Positions 1-8,289 of a stretch of DNA of 54,565 nt are shown one piece after another. Numbering within the stretch: position 1 is the first letter of the stretch; every line of letters starts with the position of its first letter. The notes below the pieces were generated by a model. The model was not told the DNA's origin. It saw only the letters and a program-made list of their open reading frames with translations, and did not search any database. Both the position numbers and the translations under genes were made by a program. Origin of the DNA: an uncultured Pelagibacteraceae bacterium. GTDB lineage: Bacteria > Pseudomonadota > Alphaproteobacteria > Pelagibacterales > Pelagibacteraceae. The stretch covers positions 1-54,565 of the forward strand of contig CACNVG010000005.1 in NCBI GenBank assembly GCA_902623785.1, given 5' to 3'.

Positions 1-1173
1 CTTTTTATCCAGAGAGTAATCAGTGTTTTCTTTAGTGCTTGAGCTTTCGTTGTATTCCAGCGAACTTTCAAGATGAAGTAATCTAATCAAAAACATTTCA
101 ATTGACAAGTTTTTATCATGTACAAGACTTATTTCATTTAAAGTTTCTATGGAAAATTGCCAAAAATTGATTATTGTTTTTTGATCTATATTGTTAGAAA
201 GATTTTCCAATTTTTTATGGTCTGACTCAGAAAAATCAATCTGAGCATCAAAAAATTTTAAATTGTGATAATTTTTAATACAATAAATTATCTCTAAAAA
301 AATGTTTAAAAATATTTTAGGATCTACCCCTTGATTATAAATATTTCTGTATTTTTCCAGAACTTGTGCCTCATCTCCTTTAAAAATAAGTTCTACTATT
401 TCGATCACAAGACTCCTATCAAAAAATCCAAATATTTTTCTCGCGGAATTTATATTTAATTCCTTATTCTTTTCGTCAAATTGACTCAAAGATACTCTGT
501 CTAGTAAAGAAAGTGCATCCCTAACTGATCCCTCAGAAATTTTTATAATAAGCTTAAGAACATCACTGCTTATTTTAATTTTTTCTTTTGCTGAAACTTT
601 TTCTAGAAATTTGAACATTTCTTCAGAACCAATTCTAGATAAATCAAATCTTTGACACCTTGATAAAACGGTAATAGGTATTTTATTTACCTCTGTTGTT
701 GCAAATATAAATTTAAGATATTCAGGGGGTTCCTCTAGAGTTTTCAAAAGAGCATTAAACGCTTGCTTACTAAGCATATGAACTTCATCAATTATAAAAA
801 TTTTATATTTAGACGAAGTTGGACCATATCTTGAAAAATCTATGAGATCTCTCACATCATCTACTCCGGTTCTGCTTGCAGCATCCATTTCGAGGACATC
901 AATATGGCGTGACTCTGAAATCTCAATACAGTTATTACACTTACTACCTAAACAATTATTTTTTTTTGCGTCCATGCAATTAAGGGATTTTGCTAAGATT
1001 CTAGCAATTGTTGTTTTTCCAACACCTCTTATACCAGTAAACAAAAATGCATTTGGAATTTTATTAAGAGAAATAGAATTTTGAATTGTTCCTACAACGA
1101 TTTCTTGACCTATTAAATCTTTAAACAATTGTGGTCTGTATTTCAGAGCTAAAACTTTTGATTTATTTTCCAT
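1..1173 (-). CDS. dnaX: DNA polymerase III gamma/tau subunit, C-terminus beyond window
   Basis: This is the clamp-loader ATPase that loads the sliding clamp during replication. Reading back from the ATG at 1173 gives about 391 residues and runs off the left edge, so the C-terminal tau part is missing. Visible motifs are the P-loop GVGKTT near residue 50, a four-cysteine zinc-binding stretch just after it, the Walker B segment FIIDEVHML, the LLKTLEEPP motif and an SRC sensor motif. The SRP RNA gene lies 11 bases upstream on the same strand, an arrangement common in Alphaproteobacteria. The family call is secure; only total length and C-terminal domains are unknown here. Confidence 0.96.
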   Translation of the reverse strand, partial: MENKSKVLALKYRPQLFKDLIGQEIVVGTIQNSISLNKIPNAFLFTGIRGVGKTTIARILAKSLNCMDAKKNNCLGSKCNNCIEISESRHIDVLEMDAASRTGVDDVRDLIDFSRYGPTSSKYKIFIIDEVHMLSKQAFNALLKTLEEPPEYLKFIFATTEVNKIPITVLSRCQRFDLSRIGSEEMFKFLEKVSAKEKIKISSDVLKLIIKISEGSVRDALSLLDRVSLSQFDEKNKELNINSARKIFGFFDRSLVIEIVELIFKGDEAQVLEKYRNIYNQGVDPKIFLNIFLEIIYCIKNYHNLKFFDAQIDFSESDHKKLENLSNNIDQKTIINFWQFSIETLNEISLVHDKNLSIEMFLIRLLHLESSLEYNESSSTKENTDYSLDKK

Positions 1174-1184
1174 TTGTAAATTTA

Positions 1185-1272
1185 GGAGACCAATCAACCT
1201 GGAGAATACTCATTACCCTTGCTCTTTTTCAAGCCTGGGGGAATTCATGGTAATACCACCTGATTGGCCCCC
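1185..1272 (-). ncRNA. ffs: Signal recognition particle RNA, small (4.5S) form
   Basis: No protein frame explains this gap. Read on the minus strand, the first 12 bases (from 1272) pair with the last 12 (to 1185) without a mismatch, counting G-U pairs, so the ends close into one long hairpin. The tip carries the SRP signature: CCCAGG, a CTT/AAG stem capped by GAAA, then AGCAAGGG on the return strand, the Ffh-binding loops of bacterial SRP RNA. The length of 88 nt is short for the class. A good promoter lies directly upstream and dnaX directly downstream. The RNA guides Ffh and nascent membrane proteins to the translocon. Confidence 0.92.
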
Positions 1273-1277
1273 AAATT

Positions 1278-1307
1278 ATTATATCAGTTATATTTTCTAG
1301 TCTACAA
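1278..1307 (-). promoter_or_regulatory. Promoter of ffs
   Basis: On the minus strand a perfect -10 TATAAT (1278-1283) sits five bases before the predicted first base of the SRP RNA. TTGTAG (1302-1307) lies 18 bp upstream as the -35 element. The position of the -10 independently supports the RNA 5' end at 1272. Confidence 0.65.
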
Positions 1308-1324
1308 CAAAAGTTTTTAAATTT

Positions 1325-2155
1325 TTATATTTTTCTGTAACTACTAGCTTCGTAAACCCCAAGTATATCTAGACTTACAGTATGAAAACCTAATTCCTCT
1401 AAAGATTTTTGAATTTTTGGATCTTCGATATGTCCATAAATATCACATATGAATAAGTATTGCTCAAAACTATTTTGGTCTGAAAAACTTTCCAATTTAC
1501 TTAGGTTAACATTATTTGTGGCGAATCCACCTAAGCACTTATAAAGAGCGGCAGGTTTGTTTTTAACCTTAAATATACAACTTGTGATATAATTTTTTTT
1601 TTCAAATTCTGGATGTTCGGCTTTTCGACCCATAATTAAAAATCTTGTAACATTGCCTTTTGTGTCCTCAATATTTTTTTCAACTATTTTAAGTTTATAA
1701 ATTTCTGCAGCTAGTTCGGAAGCTATCGCGGCCTCATTTTGTATTTTATTTTCACTAATATATTTTGCACTTCCAGCGGTATCTGCCGCTATAATTGGCT
1801 CTAATTTTTTTAAATTAATAATCTTTTGACACTGTGATATAGCTTGAGAGTGAGATCTTACAGCTTTGACTTCTTTAATATTTGTATTCGGTAAAATCAT
1901 TAAATTGTGCGTAATAGATTCAAAATGTTCTGCATAAATTTGAAGTTTATATTTATTAATCAAATATTGAATATCAGCCACTCTTCCAGCTATAGAATTT
2001 TCCACAGGAATTATGGTTCTAAATTTTTCATCCTCCGAACAAATTTTAAAACATTCCTCAAAAGTTTTGCAGGGTATTGTCTCGCATCCAGTATATATTT
2101 TTTTAGCCGCTAAGTGAGAATATGCTCCTGGTGATCCTTGGTAAACAATTTTCAT
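1325..2155 (-). CDS. pheA: Prephenate dehydratase
   Basis: Converts prephenate to phenylpyruvate, the committed step to phenylalanine. The ATG at 2155 gives a protein of about 276 residues starting MKIVYQGSPGAYS, the usual N-terminus; longer in-frame starts would run into kdsB and are rejected. The dehydratase domain shows GSPGAYS at the start and the catalytic TRF motif (GNVTRFLI) near residue 170. A C-terminal ACT domain follows (KPAALYKCLGGF, LSKLESF). The enteric Phe-binding ESRP motif reads ESFS, which resembles other alphaproteobacterial PheA proteins. No chorismate mutase domain is fused. kdsB ends 4 bases upstream, so the two are probably co-transcribed. Confidence 0.95.
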   Translation of the reverse strand: MKIVYQGSPGAYSHLAAKKIYTGCETIPCKTFEECFKICSEDEKFRTIIPVENSIAGRVADIQYLINKYKLQIYAEHFESITHNLMILPNTNIKEVKAVRSHSQAISQCQKIINLKKLEPIIAADTAGSAKYISENKIQNEAAIASELAAEIYKLKIVEKNIEDTKGNVTRFLIMGRKAEHPEFEKKNYITSCIFKVKNKPAALYKCLGGFATNNVNLSKLESFSDQNSFEQYLFICDIYGHIEDPKIQKSLEELGFHTVSLDILGVYEASSYRKI

Positions 2156-2159
2156 AAAT

Positions 2160-2906
2160 TTAATCTTTTTTATATTCCATAATTTTTTTAATTTCCATAA
2201 AATCATCCATTGTATCTACACCTATTGGAGAATTTTGTGTATACATGACATCTATCGGGATACTGTTATCTAAGGCACGTAGCTGCTCCAATCTAAATTT
2301 TTTTTCATTTTCTGTCTGTTTGAAATTGATAAATTTCTTTAAAGTCGAGATTTCATACTGATAAATTCCAATGTGGTGATAGGTATTTTTTTCATCAAAA
2401 TCTTCTGCATTCCTAAAAAAAGTCAAAGCTGGCGAGTGATTATTTTTTTGAAAAGTTTCGTTTACGGAGACTTTTACAATATTCTTATTACTAAATATTT
2501 TTTTATCCTTAATATCTGTACAAAGTGTACCAATTTTAGAATTTAGTTTTCTTACATTTTTATCAAGATTAATTATATCCTCTGTTGATATTTGCGGTTC
2601 ATCTCCCTGTAAATTAATAACATATTTAATATTTTCTATGTCATTAATTTTTTCTACTGCTTCAAAAATTCTATCAGTACCTGTTTGGTGATTTTTACTA
2701 GTCATTATCGAATTACCACCATTTTTTTCTATTTCAGTCTGAATTTCAGCATCCTCTGTTGCAACATAAACTTTGCCCAAATTTGTCGCCTTAGCTCTGT
2801 TGTATACGTGCTGAATAATGCTTATCCCATTTATTTTTAATAAAGGTTTTCCAGGAAGCCTTGATGCGCTCATTCTAGACGGTATCAAGATAATTGTGTT
2901 ATTCAT
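2160..2906 (-). CDS. kdsB: 3-deoxy-manno-octulosonate cytidylyltransferase (CMP-Kdo synthetase)
   Basis: Activates Kdo with CTP for the lipopolysaccharide inner core in the cytoplasm. The chosen ATG at 2906 gives about 248 residues beginning MNNTIILIPSRMSASRLPGKPL, matching the family N-terminus with its nucleotide-binding RxxSxRLPGKPL loop; an upstream in-frame ATG adds ten unconserved residues. NLQGDEP, with the metal-binding aspartate, lies near residue 100, and a GIYQY motif follows. kdsD, lptC and lptB at 8.9-11.2 kb belong to the same LPS pathway. The gene is divergent from the cytochrome c gene, with a gap of about 90 bases. Confidence 0.95.
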   Translation of the reverse strand: MNNTIILIPSRMSASRLPGKPLLKINGISIIQHVYNRAKATNLGKVYVATEDAEIQTEIEKNGGNSIMTSKNHQTGTDRIFEAVEKINDIENIKYVINLQGDEPQISTEDIINLDKNVRKLNSKIGTLCTDIKDKKIFSNKNIVKVSVNETFQKNNHSPALTFFRNAEDFDEKNTYHHIGIYQYEISTLKKFINFKQTENEKKFRLEQLRALDNSIPIDVMYTQNSPIGVDTMDDFMEIKKIMEYKKD

Positions 2907-2997
2907 TTTAAAGTTTAATGCGTCTAACAGACGCAAATAATTTTTTAATTAGTTTATTTTAATATTAACATGTTATATGAGTTCCTAAGAAAAAATA

Positions 2998-3537
2998 ATG
3001 GATTCTTTTGAAATAAATAAAGTAGTTGCAGCTGTATTGTTAGTTGCACTTTTGGTGATTGGTATTGGAAAAATCTCAAATTTATTATTCAATGTAGAAA
3101 AGCCAGAGATTTCTGGTTATAAAGTTGAGATAACCGAAGATGTTTCAAAAAAATCTGTGGCCCAAAAAGAGGAAAAGGTTGAAGTCGATATATCAGCTTT
3201 AATGGCCAAAGCTGAACTAGCGCATGGTGAAAAAATCTTTAAAAAATGTTCAGCGTGTCACTCGATACAAGCGGGTGGGGGAAACAAAATTGGACCAGCT
3301 TTATACAACGTTGTGGGAAGAAAAGTTGCTGCCGTCGAAGATTATAAATATTCAAAAGCACTTGTTGCTTACACAAAAAACTGGACTTTTGAAGAGTTAA
3401 ACGGTTATTTAATCAAACCTCAAACTTGGATAAAAGGTACAAAAATGGCATTTGCTGGTTTAAGAAAAGAGAAAGATAGAGCATCAGTCATTTTATATTT
3501 AAACAAAAATTCGGATAGCCCTTTACCGTTACCTTAA
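2998..3537 (+). CDS. cycM: Membrane-anchored c-type cytochrome (CycM-like)
   Basis: A 179-residue protein with one uncleaved N-terminal membrane segment (about residues 9-30), an acidic and basic linker, then a class I cytochrome c domain. The heme site CSACH is near residue 81, GPALYNVVGR follows, and TKMAFAGLRK carries the Met axial ligand. It should be anchored in the inner membrane with the heme in the periplasm, passing electrons between the bc1 complex and terminal oxidase. The architecture matches alphaproteobacterial CycM/cytochrome c-552. It converges on argF and overlaps its stop region by 9 bases. The symbol rests on architecture. Confidence 0.9.
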   Translation: MDSFEINKVVAAVLLVALLVIGIGKISNLLFNVEKPEISGYKVEITEDVSKKSVAQKEEKVEVDISALMAKAELAHGEKIFKKCSACHSIQAGGGNKIGPALYNVVGRKVAAVEDYKYSKALVAYTKNWTFEELNGYLIKPQTWIKGTKMAFAGLRKEKDRASVILYLNKNSDSPLPLP

Positions 3538-4458
3538 TTTTCCAAAACAGTATAACAAAATACTTTTTTGAACATGAACTCTATTAAGTGCTTGTTGCCA
3601 GACATGTGAGTTTTTACTCAAAAAAACTTCTTCTGAAACTTCATTTCCTCTAGGCAAACAATGTAAAAATATAAAATTCTTTTTTGCTAATCTGGTCAAC
3701 TTTTTATCTATCTTAAAATTTTTAAACGCGTAGATCTTTTTTTTTTTATTCACTTTATCGTTAAGTGAAATTACCTTATCTGAAAATATTACGTCAGCAC
3801 CAGAAACTGCTTTTTTTGGATCATTATAAATATAAATTTTTTTATTGTTTTTTTTGACCCAGTTTCTAACTTCTTTTCCAGGTTCAAATTTATTTGGACA
3901 ACCAATGCTTAGCTTAAAAGAAAATTTCACTGAGGCGGCAATTAAACTATTTAAAACATTATTTGAGTCACCAATCCAACAAATATTCAATTTTGAAATA
4001 GGTTTTTTTTTAATTTCTTCAACTGTAAAAATATCAGACAATACTTGAGTTGGATGAGATAAAGGGCTTAAACCATTTATTATAGGTATTGATAAATATT
4101 TTTTAAAATCTTCCATTTTTTTTTCACTATCAGTTCTCAACATAAAACCATCTCCATAAGTAGAAAGAACTTTGGCAGTATCAGTAATACTTTCTCCTCC
4201 TTGGCCCAAATGCAGCTCATTGGATCTCAATGTAAGAGTTCCTCCTCCTAACTGCTTGATTGCCAAATAAAAACTTATTCTTGTTCTTGAACTTGGTTTT
4301 TCAAACATTTGTATCAATATTTTTCCTTTAAGTGGAGATCCTTTGTCAACTTCAAGAGTGCTAAGTTTTTTTCTTAACCTTTTTCTGTTTTTAGCATCAG
4401 CGATAATCTTTCTAAGATCTTTTGAAGATATATCTTTTAAATTTATAAAATGTTTCAT
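3529..4458 (-). CDS. argF: Ornithine carbamoyltransferase
   Basis: Joins carbamoyl phosphate to ornithine to make citrulline in arginine synthesis. The 309 residues are of normal length. The carbamoyl-phosphate site FEKPSSRTRISF is near residue 52, the HPTQVLSD motif near residue 136, and the ornithine-site LHCLPRG near residue 268. The common form of the first motif is FEKPSTRTR; Ser for Thr here is conservative. argD lies 4 bases upstream on the same strand, so argD-argF is an operon, while argB sits apart at 35.2 kb. Confidence 0.96.
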   Translation of the reverse strand: MKHFINLKDISSKDLRKIIADAKNRKRLRKKLSTLEVDKGSPLKGKILIQMFEKPSSRTRISFYLAIKQLGGGTLTLRSNELHLGQGGESITDTAKVLSTYGDGFMLRTDSEKKMEDFKKYLSIPIINGLSPLSHPTQVLSDIFTVEEIKKKPISKLNICWIGDSNNVLNSLIAASVKFSFKLSIGCPNKFEPGKEVRNWVKKNNKKIYIYNDPKKAVSGADVIFSDKVISLNDKVNKKKKIYAFKNFKIDKKLTRLAKKNFIFLHCLPRGNEVSEEVFLSKNSHVWQQALNRVHVQKSILLYCFGKLR

Positions 4459-4462
4459 TGAA

Positions 4463-5626
4463 TTAAGATTCTGAGCAAACTTTATTTATTATTTTTAATG
4501 CAATATCGATTTCACTCTTCTTAACATTCAAGGGTGGTAAAACACGAATAACATTTTCAGCTGCTTTAATTGTTAATAATTTATTTTCCATAAGTTTTTT
4601 AATGAATAAAGTCTGATCTCTATGTAATTGAATTCCTATTAATAAACCTTTTCCTCTAATTTGCTTAATTATATTTGGATATTTGTCTTTAATGTCATTT
4701 AAGTTTTTTAAAAAATATTTAGAAAGATTTTTGATATTATTTAAAAATTTTTTATTTGAAATTATATCCATTACCTCATTTCCAACAGACATAGCTAACG
4801 GATTACCTCCAAATGTTGATCCATGAGTTCCCGGTACCATAGCTTTACTAACCTTTTTGTTCATAAGCACTGCACCAATAGGAAAACCTCCGCCTATCCC
4901 TTTTGCTATAGGCACAATATCTGGTTTTACTTTTGAGCTTTCAAAAGCAAAAAAATCACCTGATCTTCCTATTCCGCATTGAACTTCATCAAGTATAAGT
5001 AATATTTTTTTCTTATTACATAATTTTCTCAAATCTCTTAAACACCAATCAGGAATTACTTTTATTCCACCTTCACCCATAATTGTCTCAACCATAATAG
5101 CTGCAGTGTTTTTGGTGATTCTTTTTTTTAAAGAATTATGATCCCCAAAAGTAAAATGATCGAAACCACTTACTTTCGGGCCAAAGCCTTCAGTCATTTT
5201 CTTTGATCCACTGGCAAAAATTGCAGCTATAGTCCGACCATGAAATGAATTTTTTACGCAGAGTATTCTATTTTTTTTTGGTTTTCCAATTGAGTAAAAG
5301 TATCTTCTTGCCACTTTTATAGCAGCTTCTGTTGCTTCAGTTCCAGAATTTTGAAATATCACCGAGTCTGCAAAAGTTTTTTTGACCAATTTTTTCGCTA
5401 ACATCTCTCCTTCAGGAATCGTAAAAGCATTAGAAACATGCCAAACTTTTTTTGCTTGTTTATATAGTGCTTTTACTAGTCTTGGATTTGCGTGGCCTAA
5501 ACTATTAACTGCGATTCCCGAGCAAAAGTCTAAATATTTCTTACCATTTTTGGCTACTAGATAACTTCCAATACCCTTTTTAAAAGAAATTTTTTTTCTA
5601 CTATAATTGTTTGCTAAAAATGTCAT
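4463..5626 (-). CDS. argD: Acetylornithine aminotransferase
   Basis: PLP-dependent class III aminotransferase for arginine synthesis; related enzymes often also serve succinyl-DAP, which would fit dapD/dapE in this window. At 387 residues it is full length. Motifs seen are the substrate region FCSGIAVNSLGHANP, the PLP-phosphate segment NSGTEATEAAIK, the FHGRT motif, the cofactor-binding LDEVQCGIGRSG, and the Schiff-base lysine in PIAKGIGGGFPIGA. It starts one base before the stop region of the upstream permease gene and is followed 4 bases later by argF. Confidence 0.95.
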   Translation of the reverse strand: MTFLANNYSRKKISFKKGIGSYLVAKNGKKYLDFCSGIAVNSLGHANPRLVKALYKQAKKVWHVSNAFTIPEGEMLAKKLVKKTFADSVIFQNSGTEATEAAIKVARRYFYSIGKPKKNRILCVKNSFHGRTIAAIFASGSKKMTEGFGPKVSGFDHFTFGDHNSLKKRITKNTAAIMVETIMGEGGIKVIPDWCLRDLRKLCNKKKILLILDEVQCGIGRSGDFFAFESSKVKPDIVPIAKGIGGGFPIGAVLMNKKVSKAMVPGTHGSTFGGNPLAMSVGNEVMDIISNKKFLNNIKNLSKYFLKNLNDIKDKYPNIIKQIRGKGLLIGIQLHRDQTLFIKKLMENKLLTIKAAENVIRVLPPLNVKKSEIDIALKIINKVCSES

Positions 5627-6439
5627 TTAATTTCTAATTTTGTATCCTTTTTTATAAAGGAGGAATGATATGAACCATATAATCAAACTAAATAAAAATA
5701 AATATATAAGGCTAAATTTAATTGATCCATCACTATTACCAATAAAAGAAAATCTCAGCCCATCAATCATGTGAAAAAAAGGATTAAAAAAACTTATTTT
5801 TTGCAATATTTCAGGAAGTCTACTTAATGAATAAAATGTACCAGATAAAAAGGACATTGGAATAATTATAAAATTTGTTACAGTGGCCATGTTTTCCCAT
5901 TTATCAGACCATAAACCCGCTATAAATCCCATTGCCCCCATAGAAAAAGATGACAGAAGTAAAAAAACTGTAAAATATAAAAAATTTTCTAAGCGCATTT
6001 CAATAAAAAAACTAAAAACAAAAATTGATAAAAAACTTATCATTAAAGATCTTGTAATAGACGCAAAAATCACAGCGAGAGTAACTTCGAGTGAGGAAAG
6101 CGGACTTCCAACCAAATCCACAATATTTCCCATCATTTTTCCAGATAGTATTGAGGACGATGAATGTGCAAAAGATTGTTGAATAATTTGCATACTAATC
6201 AATCCTGGCGCTAAAAATTCAACAAAAGGGACACCCAAAACTATTCCTCTATTTTCTCCTAAGGCAAGAGATATTACCAATAAAAATAGAAATGCTGTCA
6301 CAACTGGCCCTAAAATTGTTTGACCAGATACAATCAAAAAACGAAGTGTCTCTTTTTTATATAAGGTATAAAAACCTATCCAATTAAAAAGACCAAATCT
6401 CCTTGTTCCAATTTTATATTTTTTTTCTAGTTCAATCAT
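5627..6439 (-). CDS. ABC-2 type transporter permease
   Basis: A 270-residue integral membrane protein with about six hydrophobic segments, preceded by a short basic cytoplasmic N-terminus (YTLYKKETLRFL), as in ABC-2 permeases of the YadH/NodJ/DrrB type. Conserved-looking features are FLAPGLISMQIIQQSFAHSS before the second helix and IIPMSFLSGTFYSLSRLP between later helices. No ATP-binding partner lies next to it, so the ATPase must be encoded elsewhere. The gene abuts argD, so it heads the argD-argF transcript; the substrate cannot be told from sequence. Confidence 0.85.
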   Translation of the reverse strand: MIELEKKYKIGTRRFGLFNWIGFYTLYKKETLRFLIVSGQTILGPVVTAFLFLLVISLALGENRGIVLGVPFVEFLAPGLISMQIIQQSFAHSSSSILSGKMMGNIVDLVGSPLSSLEVTLAVIFASITRSLMISFLSIFVFSFFIEMRLENFLYFTVFLLLSSFSMGAMGFIAGLWSDKWENMATVTNFIIIPMSFLSGTFYSLSRLPEILQKISFFNPFFHMIDGLRFSFIGNSDGSIKFSLIYLFLFSLIIWFISFLLYKKGYKIRN

Positions 6440-6528
6440 AAGTAATCGTTAAGTATTTTTTAATTAAACTGTTTAAAAACAAAAGAAAATGCTTGTAATG
6501 TTAATGTTTATATGTCTTACTAAATATA

Positions 6529-6561
6529 GTATATATTTATCTATATACAACTAAATGTTGT
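6529..6561 (+). promoter_or_regulatory. Paired inverted repeats just before the gcrA start
   Basis: Two perfect inverted repeats are packed before the gcrA ATG at 6563. GTATATA (6529-6535) faces TATATAC (6542-6548) across 6 bases, and ACAAC (6547-6551) faces GTTGT (6557-6561) across 5 bases. No Shine-Dalgarno sequence is visible. They may be an operator or -10 region and a leader hairpin; the AT-richness makes chance plausible. Confidence 0.3.
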
Positions 6562-6562
6562 T

Positions 6563-7057
6563 ATGAGCTGGACTGAAGAAAAAGTTACAAAATTGAAAGA
6601 ATTGTGGGGAAAAGGAAATACTGCTAGCGAAATTGCGCAAATACTTGGCGGTGTCACAAGAAATGCAGTAATTGGTAAAGCTCATAGGCTAAATTTATCT
6701 GGAAAGTTTATTTCAAAAAAAAATATCACAGGTAGTGAAAACTCAAAAATCAATAAAAATAACAAAAAAACTTTTAGACGCGGTAAATTCAAGTCTTTAA
6801 TAATAGAAAAGGACTTTGAACCAGAAAACCCAAAACAATTAGAGGAACTTGACGAAAATTCATGCAAATGGCCTATTGGGCATCCTGATGAGAAAGATTT
6901 TTATTTTTGTGGAAGGAGTTCTCTAAAAGACTTTTCTTATTGTAAATTACATTTGTTATATGCATTCCAACCTAAGAATAAAAAAGACGATTTTACAGAC
7001 AAAGAAAAAGAAAACGAAGTACCAAAATTTATACAGAAAAAAATAAAGTCGGCTTAA
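6563..7057 (+). CDS. gcrA: GcrA cell-cycle regulator
   Basis: GcrA is an alphaproteobacterial sigma70-associated activator that responds to CcrM-methylated promoters. The 164-residue protein opens with the canonical MSWTEEKVTKLKELWGKG helix-turn-helix region and IGKAHRLNLS (residues about 1-45). A long Lys/Asn-rich linker follows, then the C-terminal domain with CKWPIGHPDEKDFYFCG and a YCKLH motif that binds RNA polymerase sigma factor. It is transcribed alone, divergent from the permease operon, and converges on the SHOCT gene with a 5-base gap. ccrM is not in the window. Confidence 0.96.
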   Translation: MSWTEEKVTKLKELWGKGNTASEIAQILGGVTRNAVIGKAHRLNLSGKFISKKNITGSENSKINKNNKKTFRRGKFKSLIIEKDFEPENPKQLEELDENSCKWPIGHPDEKDFYFCGRSSLKDFSYCKLHLLYAFQPKNKKDDFTDKEKENEVPKFIQKKIKSA

Positions 7058-7062
7058 TTAGT

Positions 7063-7311
7063 TTATTCATCTAAAATTTTTTTTTTTGCAGCTTCAAACT
7101 CATCCTTAGTTATTGACCCGCTTTCATATAAATCTGAAAGTCTTTTAATTTGTTCTATCAAATTTTCATTATCATTTAATTTTTTTTCATTAAAATTTTT
7201 ATCTTCTTTTATTTCTCTTTTAGCTTTGATTCCGGTGTTTACCGCTCTAAATGCTATATACATAACAAAACAAAGAATTAAAAAAATGAGGGTGTAGACT
7301 GTTATTATCAT
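7063..7311 (-). CDS. Small membrane protein with SHOCT domain
   Basis: An 82-residue protein. An N-terminal membrane helix (about residues 3-25) is followed by a charged linker and a C-terminal SHOCT motif (IEQIKRLSDLYESGSITKDEF, then a KKKIL tail). SHOCT domains are short helical modules at protein ends, thought to mediate oligomerisation, with no known enzymatic role. It lies 8 bases downstream of the NDUFA9-like gene on the same strand, so the two probably share a transcript. The specific function is unknown. Confidence 0.75.
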   Translation of the reverse strand: MIITVYTLIFLILCFVMYIAFRAVNTGIKAKREIKEDKNFNEKKLNDNENLIEQIKRLSDLYESGSITKDEFEAAKKKILDE

Positions 7312-7319
7312 AATTTATT

Positions 7320-8267
7320 TTAATTTTTTTTTGAATATTCTCCTTCCTCCTTCCACATATAAGAGTATTTATTGATCTCGTCTTTAAATTTAGAATTGGC
7401 GTCCAAAGCTAAATCAAAATTAGTTTTAAATTTTCCAGATGGAATATTATCATATTTCAATAATCTTAGTTGGTCCATCGTAATTAAAGGTTTAGGCAAT
7501 AACTCGAAAATCCTCGTTGTAATTTTTGCAATTAAAATTGGTAATGGAATAAGTAACCTTTTTTTATTAATTGAGTCTAATAATTTTTCAATAATTTCTT
7601 TAAAAGTCATTTCCTCTGGTCCAACAAACTCAATTATATTCTCGTCAATGTCCCTTAAAATTATTTCAGATATCGAATGAGCAAGGTCCTTACAAAATAT
7701 CGGTCTAAATCGAGTTAATCCTTTATAATATAATGGAAATATAGGTAATAAACTTAGCATTGTCATAAATTGAGTAGTAAAATTATCATCAACTGAATAA
7801 ACAATCGAGGGCCTTAATATCACAGATTTATTGAAATTTTTATTTATCTCCTCCTCTCCTTTTAATTTGCTTTTTGCGTATAAAGAGTCTAATGCATTTT
7901 CAATACCCAGAGCTGAAACATGTATAAGCTTTTGTAATTTATTTTCGTTGCTCAAAATAGATAGCATTTTTGGAAATTTTACATGTATGTTTTCAAAATT
8001 ATTTTTCCCTTTTTCAAATAATATCCCAACTAAATTTATACATGTATCAGTTTCTGAAAATAGTTTTTTTATTAATTCATAATCAAAAATGCTTCCCTCA
8101 ACTATATCCAGATATCCAGGATTTGCTTGAGTTTTCAATATATAGCTTTTTTGGTGAATATTTCTGGTAAATGCAGTTACTCTTATATTGTTATTTGTTA
8201 AAGTTCTAATTAAATTCCTTCCAATTTGACCACTTGCGCCAAAAATTAGACAATTTTTTGGTTTCAT
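7320..8267 (-). CDS. NAD(P)-binding short-chain reductase, complex I NDUFA9-like
   Basis: A 315-residue atypical short-chain dehydrogenase with an N-terminal Rossmann motif (IFGASGQIGRNL, residues 8-19), CINLVGIL near residue 78, ending in a KEEGEYSKKN tail. The overall pattern matches the alphaproteobacterial complex I NDUFA9 subunit family, homologues of a mitochondrial complex I accessory subunit. Members of the group bind NADPH and need not be catalytic. A general nucleoside-diphosphate-sugar epimerase label is the alternative. It is divergent from rnd with 22 bases between the starts. Confidence 0.8.
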   Translation of the reverse strand: MKPKNCLIFGASGQIGRNLIRTLTNNNIRVTAFTRNIHQKSYILKTQANPGYLDIVEGSIFDYELIKKLFSETDTCINLVGILFEKGKNNFENIHVKFPKMLSILSNENKLQKLIHVSALGIENALDSLYAKSKLKGEEEINKNFNKSVILRPSIVYSVDDNFTTQFMTMLSLLPIFPLYYKGLTRFRPIFCKDLAHSISEIILRDIDENIIEFVGPEEMTFKEIIEKLLDSINKKRLLIPLPILIAKITTRIFELLPKPLITMDQLRLLKYDNIPSGKFKTNFDLALDANSKFKDEINKYSYMWKEEGEYSKKN

Positions 8268-8289
8268 ATATAAACAAAATTTATAATTT

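Noticed and set aside
842..1084. Plus-strand frame of 80 residues
   Set aside because: It is antisense to dnaX, whose motifs are all in place on the other strand.
1325..2155. Loss of the Phe-binding ESRP motif in PheA as a sign of lost feedback control
   Set aside because: Alphaproteobacterial PheA proteins commonly differ from the enteric motif here, so it is not special to this window.
2156..2206. Longer pheA start
   Set aside because: The extra 17 residues overlap kdsB, and MKIVYQGSPGAYS is the standard N-terminus.
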